This document shows, piece by piece, positions 9,882-20,600 of a stretch of 64,000 nt of DNA. The notes beneath the pieces were generated by a model. It was not told the origin of the DNA, ran no database searches, and worked only from the letters and a program-made list of their open reading frames with translations. Every line of letters begins with the position of its first letter. Position 1 is the stretch's first letter. The translations under genes were made by a program, and so were the position numbers. The stretch is from contig MJCC01000003.1 in the NCBI GenBank assembly GCA_001766655.1, positions 1,068,480 through 1,132,479 of the forward strand, given 5' to 3'. The DNA is from Phytomonas francai. Its lineage: Eukaryota; Euglenozoa; Kinetoplastea; Trypanosomatida; Trypanosomatidae.

Positions 9882-11843
9882 CTATGCATGGCGTCCCTCC
9901 TCGACTACAGTCGACGGCTTCGTCGTACACAACAGCTTCGGGTTGAAGACCGCGCACTGCGTGCTGAACTCCCACCTTGCCAGCCTTTCCACCTCCCACT
10001 CCAGAAAAGAGAGCGGAATCATCAAACAATAACTGCGATCCTCAGCATTGTAATGGATAAGCCCCATCCGGAGCACGGTATCAAGGACGTCAGCCTCCTC
10101 CAGACCGATCTCCCGCGCGATTTCGCCAATGCTAACGTCTAAACGAACTATCCCGCTGCTGCTGCTGCCGTTATTATTAGGGTTATTGGCTTCCGCACAG
10201 AAAGTCTCATCCTCGTCATTGGAGGAGTCGCTTTCAACTTTAATTGCAGTTTCTTTTGTGTTACGCCTTTTGGAGAGCCTTGGAAGCTTCCGCGCGGTCG
10301 AGGACGAGGCGTGCAGTCTCTTACCAAGGCCTCCTACCTTTTCCTCCTCTGCCTTGCCCTCTTTCTTCTCAAAAGTGCTCTCCATACGGTGCGGAGAAGG
10401 AATTTGAGAGCCACAGGCTGACGTAGTAAGCTGCGCGTGAAACCAGCGAAGAAGGCGACATCGCCAGAAGCGCGTGTAGGCAGCCGCGCCGAGATTCGAA
10501 AAAGGCCTTTCCGGGGTACCCACATGATGGCGGCGATAGGCCAATTCATAGCTCACCGCGATCATAAACTGCCCAATCCCTTTGAGTTGCCCGATTTCCG
10601 CCGTATCTTTGCTATTTATTGCCGTATCAGCCGAAACAAAAGGAGAGGGCGACGCTATGCCGCCGCTGCCCCTTCCGGCAAAGCATGGTAACGTCAAAAT
10701 ACAAGCCAGATTGAACTCTGCCATCCGCTTCTCCGAGGTAAAATACCCGGCAAAATACATCGCGGCGGGGTCGTCTACATAACGCGGAAAGTGCCTATGG
10801 TGAAGCGCCATCACGTAGAAGTGATAGCTATGCACATCATGCGCGGCGAGTTTGTTCTCTAAAAAGGACTTTCCAATGCAAAAAAGATGACGGCAGTAGG
10901 TAACATACTGGCTGCCGTTAAGCTCAAATAACGAAAAGCCGCGCAGTTCATCACGGTATATTTCGACACCTGGCGGGCGCAGCCGCCCGCCGCGATAGGC
11001 TCGCGTTTCATAACACATCTGCTCATACGTCGTAAACACCCGCAGCGAAAACGGGCAAAGAAAGGCATCTCTAATATAAGGATTAGGAAAAAGCAAAGGC
11101 CCTCCTTTAACTTCCTCTGTGGAAAGAGAGGTGGAAGAAGGCGAAGGGTTTAAACGCAGGGGAATGACAGGGTCATACTCTGGATTTAAGAGCCCGTAAG
11201 GTGCGTAATACCACGCGCGAAAGACGTAGCGGTTTAAATAGATAAAATTCCGAATCGTTGTTGGGGTCATGCCATCCCGTAAAAGACGCTCTTCATAGTA
11301 GCTAAGCTGATTTTCTGCACGCTGCGTACGTGCCATCCCCGCGGTTACTTGCGTATAAATAGAGCTGACAATGGGTTCAAAGATGAGCTCACTGGCAAAA
11401 GAAGGTATTTTTTTCCCCTCCTCTAAAGTATTATGAGAGCTATCTGGGGAAAAATCGTGCGATTGACCTTCTTGTTTTTGTGCGAGGAGTATTGAAGAGG
11501 AATCTTTTAACTCCACCTGCTGGAGAGGAAACCACCCACTAAGGCGGTGATCCACTTCTTTGATGCGGACAAAAGCGTAAAGCGGACCATTCCCGGAGGC
11601 CTTAGGATGAAAATTTGTCAAGGAAAGGGACGAGGAAGCACGGGAAGAAGAGGAAGAATAAGGCTGCCATAGACTCCTTACCTCCAGAAGCGTCCCACTC
11701 ATGGTAGTTGTGGATTTGGTTTCCTTTGAAAAAGGCGAGCGGCCAAGGTGAACGGTGCAAGCAACCCCTAGGAGACTCATGTTGGAAATAATCGTACTAG
11801 AAGAAGAATCTCTAAGGAGTTCGATCAGACGATTTGGAATCAT
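9882..11843 (-). CDS. MYST-family histone acetyltransferase
   Basis: 653 residues, ATG start. It should acetylate histone lysines, as kinetoplastid HAT1-3 do. A chromo-barrel-like region lies at about 82-115 (LYAFVRIKEVDHRLSGWFPL). The MYST core begins near 255. PPGVEIYRDE and SLFELNG precede the acetyltransferase motif: NLACILTLP carries the conserved Cys381, and the Lys in LENKLAAHDV matches the autoacetylated lysine of Esa1. The catalytic Glu445 is in TPERPFSNLG. A C-terminal winged-helix segment (SIGEIAREIG) is also present. Two oddities. First, the zinc finger near 262 has CPFS where C-x2-C is expected and lacks the usual H-x3-C, so zinc binding is doubtful. Second, about 31 extra Gly/Ser-rich residues (389-419) separate LTLPCF from the acetyl-CoA loop LKGIGQF. 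Which of the kinetoplastid HATs it matches cannot be decided by eye. Confidence 0.88.
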   Translation of the reverse strand: MIPNRLIELLRDSSSSTIISNMSLLGVACTVHLGRSPFSKETKSTTTMSGTLLEVRSLWQPYSSSSSRASSSLSLTNFHPKASGNGPLYAFVRIKEVDHRLSGWFPLQQVELKDSSSILLAQKQEGQSHDFSPDSSHNTLEEGKKIPSFASELIFEPIVSSIYTQVTAGMARTQRAENQLSYYEERLLRDGMTPTTIRNFIYLNRYVFRAWYYAPYGLLNPEYDPVIPLRLNPSPSSTSLSTEEVKGGPLLFPNPYIRDAFLCPFSLRVFTTYEQMCYETRAYRGGRLRPPGVEIYRDELRGFSLFELNGSQYVTYCRHLFCIGKSFLENKLAAHDVHSYHFYVMALHHRHFPRYVDDPAAMYFAGYFTSEKRMAEFNLACILTLPCFAGRGSGGIASPSPFVSADTAINSKDTAEIGQLKGIGQFMIAVSYELAYRRHHVGTPERPFSNLGAAAYTRFWRCRLLRWFHAQLTTSACGSQIPSPHRMESTFEKKEGKAEEEKVGGLGKRLHASSSTARKLPRLSKRRNTKETAIKVESDSSNDEDETFCAEANNPNNNGSSSSGIVRLDVSIGEIAREIGLEEADVLDTVLRMGLIHYNAEDRSYCLMIPLSFLEWEVERLARWEFSTQCAVFNPKLLCTTKPSTVVEEGRHA

Positions 11844-13109
11844 GCAACATGAATGCTATCTTTACTTTGAGTTGATGTGTTGTTTATTTGCTTATTTATA
11901 TATTTCTATATATTATGTATGCATACGATGTCAGATGAACTTTTTATCATGGACCACTGCTGTACTAGACAATTAAAAGTGTTTGGAAAATACAAACCCT
12001 TTTAAGTTTGAGATATGGGTATTTCTTTAGTTTGGTAAGATATAAAGAGTGAAAACAAAAACGTGTATAGCTTCATGTCAATTGCATTAAAGCACCTGTG
12101 GGACTTATCAAAGTCACTTCAACTGATTTGAACAGAGTTCACGCATGTAGTTTAGCTTACAGATATTGTTTCCTAAAAGTTATGATTTTTTCCTAAAGAT
12201 TAAAAATTTAAAATAAATACAAGCTCCTTACACTTTTATGTGCTTTTGTCATTGAAGAGAGTATCTATAGATTTAAGGTGTTATGTTTGCTACTCTTCAT
12301 TTCGTCGCGGCCTCTTCATCTCTCTAAGGCGGGATTTCATGGGATAATACCACATTAACTTACAGTTCCTTATTATTCTTCGCGTGGGGGCTTTATGTGT
12401 ATTTTATATCTGAGCGCGAAGATGGTTATATTTATTCATTTTTCCTCAACGATATTCCGTCCTCCGAAAAGCATTATTTCCGAAATTCAAAGTTTCGCCT
12501 AGAACAAAAAAAAATGTAGATTGCTTGCATATATATAGGAATTTTGCAGTTCATAAACCTTACCCTATATCAATTTTTGAAACATATTCTTTTTCTTTTT
12601 CCCATGAATGAGTTTATGGTTATCAACCCTTACAATTTTCATCCTATGCCCCACTTTTGGCAAACAATTGAGACTGGCATACGGTAAGATATAATCGATA
12701 ACACATGATACCCATCTTTTTCCCCATTCTCAACCTAAAAGAAAAGTAGATCATAAAAATTAAAAACATTTAACTAAAATACTCAGACACCCACATTGGT
12801 AATTTGCATCGTGATGATCTCAGAAACGTGATTGAATACTTTAGATATAAACGAGTATTCGCAATCAATCCCGCTACTAGGATGCATCCTCAAGGCAAAG
12901 CAGTGTCGGGGGGGGAGGTGGAGGGCGCTAATTCACATAAGAAAGTGAACCCCAATCATGTGTGGTTCTCATTCCCCCATGCCAGGTGTGTTACAGGTTC
13001 GCATCGGAGCAGCCCCCGCTCCCGTGCCTCACCCCCGCGTCTCTCTCTCACGCGGGCCTGGGAGGGCTGTCTCCCTGTGCCCCCCCTTCCTCGAGGCTGC
13101 CAACCCCCT
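11844..13109. other. Intergenic region between PEX11 and MYST acetyltransferase
   Basis: About 1.27 kb. The first kilobase is AT-rich without recognisable genes. From about 12,900 the sequence turns G/C-rich (an 8-G run near 12,909; C-rich 13,010-13,109) and merges into the GC-rich PEX11 gene. Long frames here are antisense shadows. Confidence 0.6.
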
Positions 13110-13775
13110 TTACGCTGTCTTGGCCCAGTTCAGGTAGGTCGCGACGGAGCCCGAGACGCAGGTGAGGGCGCCCAGCGTCACGTTCGACGGCCGCCAGACC
13201 TCACGCAGGTAGCCGACGGCCGCCAGCGTGACCAGGACGTCCGCGCCGTCCTTCGTGAGGCTGATGATGGCGCCCTTGGCCTCCTTCTTGCACACGGCGG
13301 GGTCGGCCACGCGCTTCGCGAGGGCCCCACGGAGCGCCAGGAGGTCCAGAACCGCGGCGAAGAAGAAGCCCCAGAACTGCGCCACCTTCGAGAGCCGCGC
13401 TATCGGCTTCGCCGACAGTGGCACGAGCTTGTGCTTCGCGATGAACGCGAGGTTGTCGCCCAGGATGTAGAGCGCGTTGCCCAGGACGCGGAAGAACTCG
13501 AGCAACTTCTTCCCCTCGGTCCCCTGGACGCCCTTGGCCTGGAACCCGACGACCAGCTTCTGCATCTTCGGGACGTCGCCGACGAACTTGCCCATCCGCA
13601 TCAGTGAACGCGCGCTGCCGATGGAGTTCCCGATCGCCAGGTAGGCCTTCACGCTCGGGTCCTGGCTGTCCGTGATCGCCGCGAGGATCTTGAAAAAGCC
13701 GCCGAGAAATTTGTAAATTTTATCGCGGCCATCCGTCTGACCGAGGAGTTTAATCAGCCTTTCCAAATCCGTCAT
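13110..13775 (-). CDS. PEX11: Peroxin 11 (glycosomal/peroxisomal membrane protein), copy A
   Basis: 221 residues, ATG start. PEX11 proteins bend the peroxisomal or glycosomal membrane and drive its proliferation; in kinetoplastids they are abundant glycosomal membrane proteins. The N-terminus shows the family signature TDGRDKIYKFLGGFFKIL, an amphipathic helix, then RSLMRMGKF. Hydrophobic segments are at about 90-110 (LGNALYILGDNLAFIA), 130-150 (FWGFFFAAVLDLLAL) and near the C-terminus (VTLGALTCVSGSVATYL). Length is normal for the family. The next gene upstream (15,119-15,796) is a diverged copy, so the two probably arose by tandem duplication. Codon third positions are strongly G/C. Confidence 0.9.
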   Translation of the reverse strand: MTDLERLIKLLGQTDGRDKIYKFLGGFFKILAAITDSQDPSVKAYLAIGNSIGSARSLMRMGKFVGDVPKMQKLVVGFQAKGVQGTEGKKLLEFFRVLGNALYILGDNLAFIAKHKLVPLSAKPIARLSKVAQFWGFFFAAVLDLLALRGALAKRVADPAVCKKEAKGAIISLTKDGADVLVTLAAVGYLREVWRPSNVTLGALTCVSGSVATYLNWAKTA

Positions 13776-15118
13776 GGTGATAAGTGTAACGATTTTTTTC
13801 CGTAAAGGAGAAAAAAGTCAATCAGTTTGGTAGTGAGATGAAAATAAGAGAAAATTTAATAGCGTAAGAAAATGACTCGTAAAGCTGAGAAGATGACGAA
13901 AAAATCAAAAACAGGAAATAGAGAAGAAAAAGGGAAAGGAAAAAATGGGGTGAAGGCAGAGGGATATTAAAAGAGAGAATAATAGATACGAACTCAACAA
14001 AAGAAGTCATTTAAATTTCTAAATCACATATCACAAGATCTCAATTTTGTGTTTATGTATGTGTGTGTGTGTTTTAACCAAAAAAAAAAAAGTGAACATT
14101 ACTGCTTGATGATATACCCTAGGAAGTAATATTTAAAAATAAAAACTTGATCAAAACAATCATAATCACCTAAAACTTGCAAGTATTAATGGCGAGTGAC
14201 ACATGCTGATAAATATATTATTTTTTGCGAATTCGTTTTGCACAAGTACGCACAAGACATAATTAAATAAATATTTGAAATTGGAATGCGATAACCTGGG
14301 GCTGAAGTTAAATTGTTCAATAGGCTAACGCATTGAGTACGTACATACGGCTCCTCAGCACGTGTATTTAGTATGGGAAATCCCGCAAGTTCGAGAACCA
14401 TCATATGAATATAAATATATATTATCTATATACATTTATATTTCTATTTACTTGTCTAAAATATATTATAGCAAAGTCAAAATGTAAAAGCACTGCGGCA
14501 AGCTTATGCAAAACAAGTGCATCTACGCATTTTTAACAGAGAAATAATGCACGTACACGAAAAAAAAGGTATCTCCGTCTTCCCAATACCAATACATAAT
14601 GCCACAAATCGACTTCTTTTTATTTAGGAGGTGAGGGAAAAAAGAGAGAATTCGAATTCTGTAGGAAAAAGAGAAAACCTTAGAGAAGAAAAAATCCGGC
14701 GACATGGCGAACACAAATACACAGCCATGATCAAAAATACATTTGCTAACGATCGACAGGTATTGTTTCCCCTTTTTGCAATACTTTGCCACCTAGTTTA
14801 ATAACAATAATAATCATAAAATACCAATCGATAAACAAGAAAAATGAGCAACGTCCAAATTAAACCCAACAAATGTGTATATAACATTCACGTCTGCAGC
14901 GCCCTTTTTGAGGGAAAACGGTTTTTGTTTGTTTGCATAAACGGATCCTCTTTTGGAGGAAGGGGAGAGGGGGGAAGGCTCGGGAGGCAGAAGCCTTTTT
15001 CCCAATCCCCCTCCCATGTATCCCCCCCCCNNNNNNNNNNNNNNNNNNNNNNNNNNNNNNNNNNNNNNNNNNNNNNNNNNNNNNNNNNNNNNNNNCCCCC
15101 CCCTCCCCCTCCGTTGCG
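13776..15118. other. Spacer between the two PEX11 genes, including an assembly gap
   Basis: About 1.34 kb. It is AT-rich to about 14,930, with a short TG repeat near 14,057-14,071, then C-rich around the unresolved stretch 15,031-15,095. A 72-codon ATG frame at 14,186-14,404 (minus) is weak and discussed in the findings. Confidence 0.65.
15031..15095. other. Assembly gap (65 N) flanked by poly-C
   Basis: Sixty-five unresolved bases sit between about ten C on the left and nine C on the right. The true sequence is probably a long C/G homopolymer or C-rich tract that the assembler could not cross. It lies just downstream of the second PEX11 stop codon, so no coding sequence appears to be lost, but the 3' UTR is incomplete. 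Confidence 0.95.
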
Positions 15119-15796
15119 TTACCGCATCCCGCGCCAGTGCGAGCCGAGGGCGAGGGCGGCGGCGAGGGCCGAGAGCCCGCCAACGACGCGCTCGTCCCGC
15201 GCGAGGGCGGGGCCGAGGTAGCCGAGCGCGGCGGCGTTCGCGAGGGCGTCGAGGGTGTCGTGGACGGCGCGCAGGGCGGCGTTTGTGGCGGCGCGCGCGG
15301 CCGCCGGGGGGTCGTAGCGCCGCCGCCAGAGCGCCTCGCGGAAGTCCAAGGCGTCGACGCCGGCGGCCGCGACGTAGCCGAGGAACTGCAGCCGCCGCGC
15401 GCGCCGGGCGACGGGGCCGCGCGCGAGCCCGACGAGCCCCGCGCCCGCCACGAGCGCGAGGTTGTCGGCCACGATGAAGAGCCCGGAGAGCAGCAGCCGC
15501 ACGCACTCGAGCACGCGCCTCGGCGGGGCGTGCGCGGGGGGCAGGACGGCGAGGACGGCCACCAGCCCGCGCAGCTTGTGGGCCTCGGCGGCGAACTTGC
15601 CGAGGTTCATCACGGCGCGCGCGCCGCTGAGGAGGCCGACGGCGGCGCGGAAGGCCGCCGCGCGGGGGTCGCCGCGGCGCTCCGCCCCGACCGCGAGCAC
15701 GCGGAAGACGCCGGCGAGGAGCTTGTTGACCTTGTCCCGGCCATCGCACTCGGCGAGGAGGCGGAACGCCTTCGAGACGTCGGCCTCGGAGAGCAT
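15119..15796 (-). CDS. PEX11: Peroxin 11 paralogue, copy B
   Basis: 225 residues, ATG start. Alignment by eye to copy A: CDGRDKVNKLLAGVFRVL against TDGRDKIYKFLGGFFKIL, then GARAVMNLGKFAAEAHKL against SARSLMRMGKFVGDVPKM, then FIVADNLALVA against YILGDNLAFIA, in the same order and spacing. It should be a glycosomal/peroxisomal membrane-shaping protein like its neighbour. Composition is extreme: the protein is dominated by Ala, Arg, Leu and Gly, and almost every third codon position is G or C. The two copies are clearly diverged, so the duplication is not recent, or composition drift was strong. Confidence 0.87.
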   Translation of the reverse strand: MLSEADVSKAFRLLAECDGRDKVNKLLAGVFRVLAVGAERRGDPRAAAFRAAVGLLSGARAVMNLGKFAAEAHKLRGLVAVLAVLPPAHAPPRRVLECVRLLLSGLFIVADNLALVAGAGLVGLARGPVARRARRLQFLGYVAAAGVDALDFREALWRRRYDPPAAARAATNAALRAVHDTLDALANAAALGYLGPALARDERVVGGLSALAAALALGSHWRGMR

Positions 15797-16260
15797 ATCA
15801 CACGGCGACGACGACGACGACGACGGCGGTCCGGTCGGGGGTGGTCTGCCCGAAGGCCGCGGAGGATGGCTTGGCTGGAATACGAATACAAACGCACCCT
15901 AGGGATGGGGTGCGGATGCGATGGTAGGATGCGGTAGACTTTTGTGTAGGTTTCGAAAGCTGTAAAAAGTAAGCAAGGCAAGAAAAATAAAGTGGGGTGG
16001 AGGAGAGAAGAAAGATAAAAGTCGCCTGCAATCCTCGAAATCCAAACACCTAAATTGGCGCTTTGTCCAGATCGCTGTTACCCAGTACAAGTCTTCTCTC
16101 TTTTACACACACACACACGTGTTTGGACATAGAAGCAATATATGTATGAAATGCGTAATTGAATAGATCAATGGGATGATGTGAAGAAAAAAAAGAATTA
16201 AGGATTTAATTCGTGATTTAATCCAGAGGGAAGAGATAAAAAAGACGCATCGTAATTAAA
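15797..16260. other. Intergenic region between HD hydrolase and PEX11 copy B
   Basis: A GC-rich margin (GAC/GACG repeats at 15,804-15,830) passes into AT-rich sequence with a CA repeat near 16,105-16,120. A pyrimidine-rich tract on the minus sense around 15,970-16,030 could serve the PEX11 splice acceptor. No gene seen. Confidence 0.6.
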
Positions 16261-17166
16261 TTAATCCAAAGGAAGATAAAATTTTCCGGCAGACATCGCT
16301 TTTCTCATCTCCTCCTGCTCCCGCGTTAGGTTTTCCAAAGCGACCCGTTCGTATTTATCGTAAAAGTAACGGGTCTTGTACACCTGTGGTTGATCCAATA
16401 CGTGTTGGAGGAAATCATAGCGAGCGTGCATAAAAGCCTCGTCAGGGTAAAACTGGTATTCCTTTCGAATACTCTCCACATAATTCACGTAGCCCTTCCA
16501 GGGCAAGCCAAACACCGTCAAATCGAGATCGAGAACAAGATGTAAGGAATCTACAATATCGTCCCCGATGGTAGTGTCGCTATTTTCGGCAGAATGAATA
16601 AGACAATTCGATTTAGAAATAGGGGGGGGAGTTCTGTTGGAGGCGTCAAAGTGATTTTTCGTTCCCATAATAAAACGCGCCGCCTCGTACTCAACAAACT
16701 CGGCACTGGGAGGATCTAACCAAAGAATATGTTGCGTGGAATTATCTAAAAGAGAATTAGTATTATTACTATCACAGCGGCTCCCTTCGCTCTCCCATAA
16801 TCCCCTCGCTTCGGATAAAACCCCACGGAGCCAACGAACGCTATTCTCTTCATTCTCCTTGCTTTTTGGATCATAAACCGAATCGTGAAACAAAATCGCA
16901 AGAATAACCGCCAAATCACTCCATCGTTTAGAGGCAAGCTCCGAGGAAAAAAGGGAAAAGCTTAGAGAACCCTTCACTTGCGCATATTTATACGCTTCAA
17001 ATTCTGTAAGTATGGCGCGAATGTGATTTAAGTTATGATAATGCCGGTGAGGCTCGGAATAAGGTTGCTTGATATACTTTTCGAACAACTTCCATAGCGA
17101 AGCTTTTGGCGGCAAAAGAAGATTAAAACATTGCTTCCAGATATCCTCCTCTATCCGTCGGCCCAT
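16261..17166 (-). CDS. Predicted HD-superfamily metal-dependent phosphohydrolase
   Basis: 301 residues, ATG start. The pattern HYHNLNHI near residue 42, then AILFHDSVYDP near residue 90 followed by NEENS, is the hallmark of the predicted HD hydrolase family with YHN..HI and HD motifs (the COG4339 type). The His and Asp residues would bind a divalent metal. The substrate of this family is not established. The region between the HD motif and the C-terminal DLDLTVFG segment has low-complexity insertions (about 113-195). DLDLTVFG followed by YVESIRKEY is also typical of the family. No targeting signal or membrane segment is visible. It lies between the CABLES-type cyclin and the PEX11 pair, without obvious functional link. 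Confidence 0.8.
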   Translation of the reverse strand: MGRRIEEDIWKQCFNLLLPPKASLWKLFEKYIKQPYSEPHRHYHNLNHIRAILTEFEAYKYAQVKGSLSFSLFSSELASKRWSDLAVILAILFHDSVYDPKSKENEENSVRWLRGVLSEARGLWESEGSRCDSNNTNSLLDNSTQHILWLDPPSAEFVEYEAARFIMGTKNHFDASNRTPPPISKSNCLIHSAENSDTTIGDDIVDSLHLVLDLDLTVFGLPWKGYVNYVESIRKEYQFYPDEAFMHARYDFLQHVLDQPQVYKTRYFYDKYERVALENLTREQEEMRKAMSAGKFYLPLD

Positions 17167-17672
17167 TTAACAGATAATAATGCAGTTGAGCTACGCAAAT
17201 TAATAATAGAACAATATATATATATATGTATGTATGTATGTATATGTATATTCAAGCGATGTGAATCAAACACTCAAAAGGTAGAATGCATAATATAGTG
17301 TCCTTTTCAAGGGAAGCTAAAGGGTCTAAATTAAAAGCCTAAATTATTGAAAGATGGAATTCCAAATTAGGATATATGCTAGCACCTTATTTTTGATATT
17401 TTACACTTGGTATTCACCATAGAAATTTTCGGGTCCTGTGGCTACGTTTTTCTTTTCTTTTTTTTTGAGGGTGGGGAATGGGAATGGGGGGGAGGGAGAG
17501 AGGGAGAATACACATGGCATTCTTTTTCAAATTGTACAAAGAATTTTCCCCATTCAGTGAGTGTAGTTGATGCGTATAAAGTCCCTGGTCCTCATAGTTC
17601 AGGACGCGTATCAGTCCATTTTCTAACTCTACCACAGGAGATACCGCTATTGGAAAAGTGTTTTTCTCTCGT
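17167..17672. other. Intergenic region between CABLES-type cyclin and HD hydrolase
   Basis: About 500 bases, AT-rich, with a TA/TATG microsatellite at about 17,214-17,248 and a G-rich purine block at about 17,465-17,506. On the minus sense that block is a C-rich pyrimidine tract and may serve as the polypyrimidine signal for the HD gene. Confidence 0.6.
17214..17248. repeat. TA/TATG microsatellite
   Basis: Short alternating TA units pass into tandem TATG units, in the spacer upstream of the HD hydrolase gene. Confidence 0.8.
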
Positions 17673-20600
17673 TTAGTAATAAAGGTTGCTGTAGTAGTTG
17701 TATTTATTCAAATACACCGGTGAAACGAACTTCTTACTGTAGTACTCCTGAAAAGTAACGTTGATTTGCTGGAGGAGGCACTCAATATGGGTAGTGATGA
17801 CATTACTCCCGAGGTCCTGCAAGAGGGTGAAGTCGAGCCCGACGTAGGCCGGGAATTCACTCCGCTCGACCTGCTCCCAATCCACCTTGACGTTATCCTC
17901 GTCCTCCTCGGCCTCGGCCTTGCCGCCGCCGAGCATCACGGAGGAGAGCAGATGAAAGCGCTTCCAGCGATTCCGAAAGTACTGCAGCTTCCGCGAGACG
18001 TCGCCGGTCTCGAGGAATTTGATCGCGAGGAGGACGCAGGCCGCGAGGACGACCTTGCGATTCGCCTTGCCCACCATCCCTTGAACGACCAATCGCTCAA
18101 AATACCAATACGCGTGGGCGACCGTCGACAGCTCCAGCGGGGAGTCCTCCTCGAGCGCGTAGACGAGGAGCTCGTTTTTGATCTTGCGCAGGTGCGTGAG
18201 CTTGACCCCGCAGACCTCGAGCTCGGGGTGCTGGACGTAGAAGTGGTTGTTCAGGTCCTTCTTCAGGATCTTCTTGTCCACAAACGAGATCACGGAGGTG
18301 CGGTAGGAGGGCAAAACGATGAGCTTCTTCCGCCGCTCCCCACCGGTGATGTTGCCGCTGTCGAGGAAAAACGCGTTGTAAAAGGCGGGGTTATCGCGGT
18401 AGACGTGGCGTTTGAGCATCTTTCGATAGCTCCGCATGTGCTTCGTGTAATGCGAGTCCTTCTCCCCTCGGCCGCTCTGCGAGCTCCGACTCGTCGAGGA
18501 AGAAGAAGAAGAAGAGGAGGAAGAGCTGCCATGATTGCTTTTCCGTTTAATTCGACTACTACCACTGCTACCACTACGGCTGGTATTTCGGCTATAACGA
18601 AAGCTGTTATTGGCGGTATTGGTGGTGGTATGATGATGGTGATGATTACTTTTGTGATGCCCGCCCGCTCGGCTGGAGTTGGTCGAAGACGACGAACGAC
18701 TTCGCGAGCGCGTGGCCGAGCTCGAGGCCTCCCCGACGTCCTCGTAGTTTCCGCGCAAAAACTGGCTGTTGACGACGAAATCCTGATACGTGTCCTCCTC
18801 CGCGAGGCCTCCCGCGTCCGCGCCCTCCCGCGCATCGCCGTGGTTCCTCTCCTCCACTTCTTTTCCGTACGAATTTGCCAAAGCGGGGGGATGATTTCGA
18901 TTATGCGCGGGCGGGCGCGATTTATTATGCCGCGTCCGCGCGTTCCGGCGGGCGAGGCTGGAGGACCGCGAGGAGCTCCCCCCGTGCGAGTGTTTCCGTC
19001 TCGTCCAGGACGCGCGGCGGACGGGCGGGGCGTGGGAGCCGTGCGAGGCGTTGTCGGAAAAGGACTCCCCGCGGAAGGGCATCACGACGTGCTGCTCCCG
19101 CCATTGCAGAATGTCCTGCGGGGCGAATCGCGTCAGGATCGTGCAGAGCGAAATCGGCGCGGCCGCCGCCGCCGCGAGCTGCTTGACCTCCCAGTACGCA
19201 TCCCACCGCGAGCGCCTTTTTTTTTTTCGACGACGTCGTCGTTTCGCTTTTCGCCGCCGCCGGCGACGATGGCGATGCGAGCGATCGGAGGCCGGGGAGG
19301 AGGAAAAGGAAGACGACGACGACGACGAAGAAGAGGCGCTAAGGGACCCCGAGGAAGACGAAGAAGTGGTCGAGGAAGACGTCGTCGATGTCGATGAGCT
19401 CTGCGGTGAGGACAGAGAAGAACGCGGAAAAGTGCTTTTCCTCCGAGAAGGGATGCGGATATCGCCTCTGCCACCATCCGTGAATGCTGTCTTCAAAAAG
19501 GAGGAGGGGTTTTCACCAGATTTGAAACCCGATGCTCTTGTAGAAGAAGAAGAAGAGGAAGAGCTTCCAGACCTTTTACGAGCGCTCCGGTGATTAGGGA
19601 CATTCGGCCGCGCCTTTCGCACACGTTCTTTTTTCTGTCCATTACTACGGGCCGCATTAGCAGAAGCCGTGGCTGCCTCCTCTAACGCAAACAAAGGGGC
19701 TGCTGCGGGGGGAAGAGGTGGAATTGGCAATACGGAGTGATTCGACGAGAACGAAAGCCGTGGATTGATTTCAGAATGCGTCAACGAAATAAATCTCATT
19801 CGCACATTCTGCCCCTGTTTTCGGACTAAATTGCGCACGTTAAGGGTGTTATTTCGCAGAGGTTGCTGTGGAATCTGCGACGGAGATAATGTAGAGCCTG
19901 GGATCCCGGAGTGCGGAAGATTATTCTTCAAAAAATGCGACGTATTCGAGCCTTCCCAAGAGGTTCGCGTTTTACTCAACGAAGAAGAAGAAGAAGAAGA
20001 GGAGGAAAAAGAGGATGACGACGACGACGACGAATGACTTTTTGCTCGCCCCCTACGATTCCCTGTTGGTTTCGTGCTGATATTCGATAAAAAGTTGATC
20101 TGAATTTGGCTTCGTATGATTCCGGAGGGGGGTAATGCCTTAGGTGTGGGCTTTGCGCGGGGTGCGACCTCTGAGGAGGGAGTTAGTGATAGATTATGCT
20201 CTACCTTCACTTGCGTATCCTTGCCTAACTTCATTGTATTTTCACATTCATCGACCCCTTCTTGATTATAGCTTGCAGAGTTAGCAGGATATTTGACTTT
20301 CAAATCCTCTTTATACTCCTTTGCGCGACTTTTTTCGGAGTAATTCTCCTCGGACGCGATCCTCATGCGCTCGTCTTGCTTTTCCGTTGCGTTGTTAGTT
20401 TTTGCAAGATCTGGATGTGGTTTGACCGTGTTGGTGTCAAATAACGCGAGGTATTGGCTCGTACGGCAGGCACCTAAAATTGCCGGGACTCCCCCCGCAA
20501 GCGTCGATGTCGCTGCTGATTTATTCTTATTCTTACTATCACTAATATTATTATGATTGTCTGTGCACTGAGAATGCAATTTCGCGCTATCGTTTCCATA

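Noticed and set aside
12804..13607. 267-codon plus-strand frame over PEX11 copy A
   Set aside because: Antisense to PEX11, in a GC-rich block where stops are rare, and against the strand of the array.
14320..14405. Possible tRNA (B-box-like AGTTCGAGAACC)
   Set aside because: T-arm and acceptor stems do not pair on either strand.
14933..15937. 334-codon plus-strand frame and a 311-codon minus frame crossing the assembly gap
   Set aside because: Both are shadows of PEX11 copy B, depend on N being read through, and are made of low-complexity Arg/Gly/Ala.
17766..19397. 543-codon plus-strand frame inside the CABLES-type cyclin gene
   Set aside because: Antisense, GC-rich and without domain similarity, whereas the minus frame carries a clear cyclin box.
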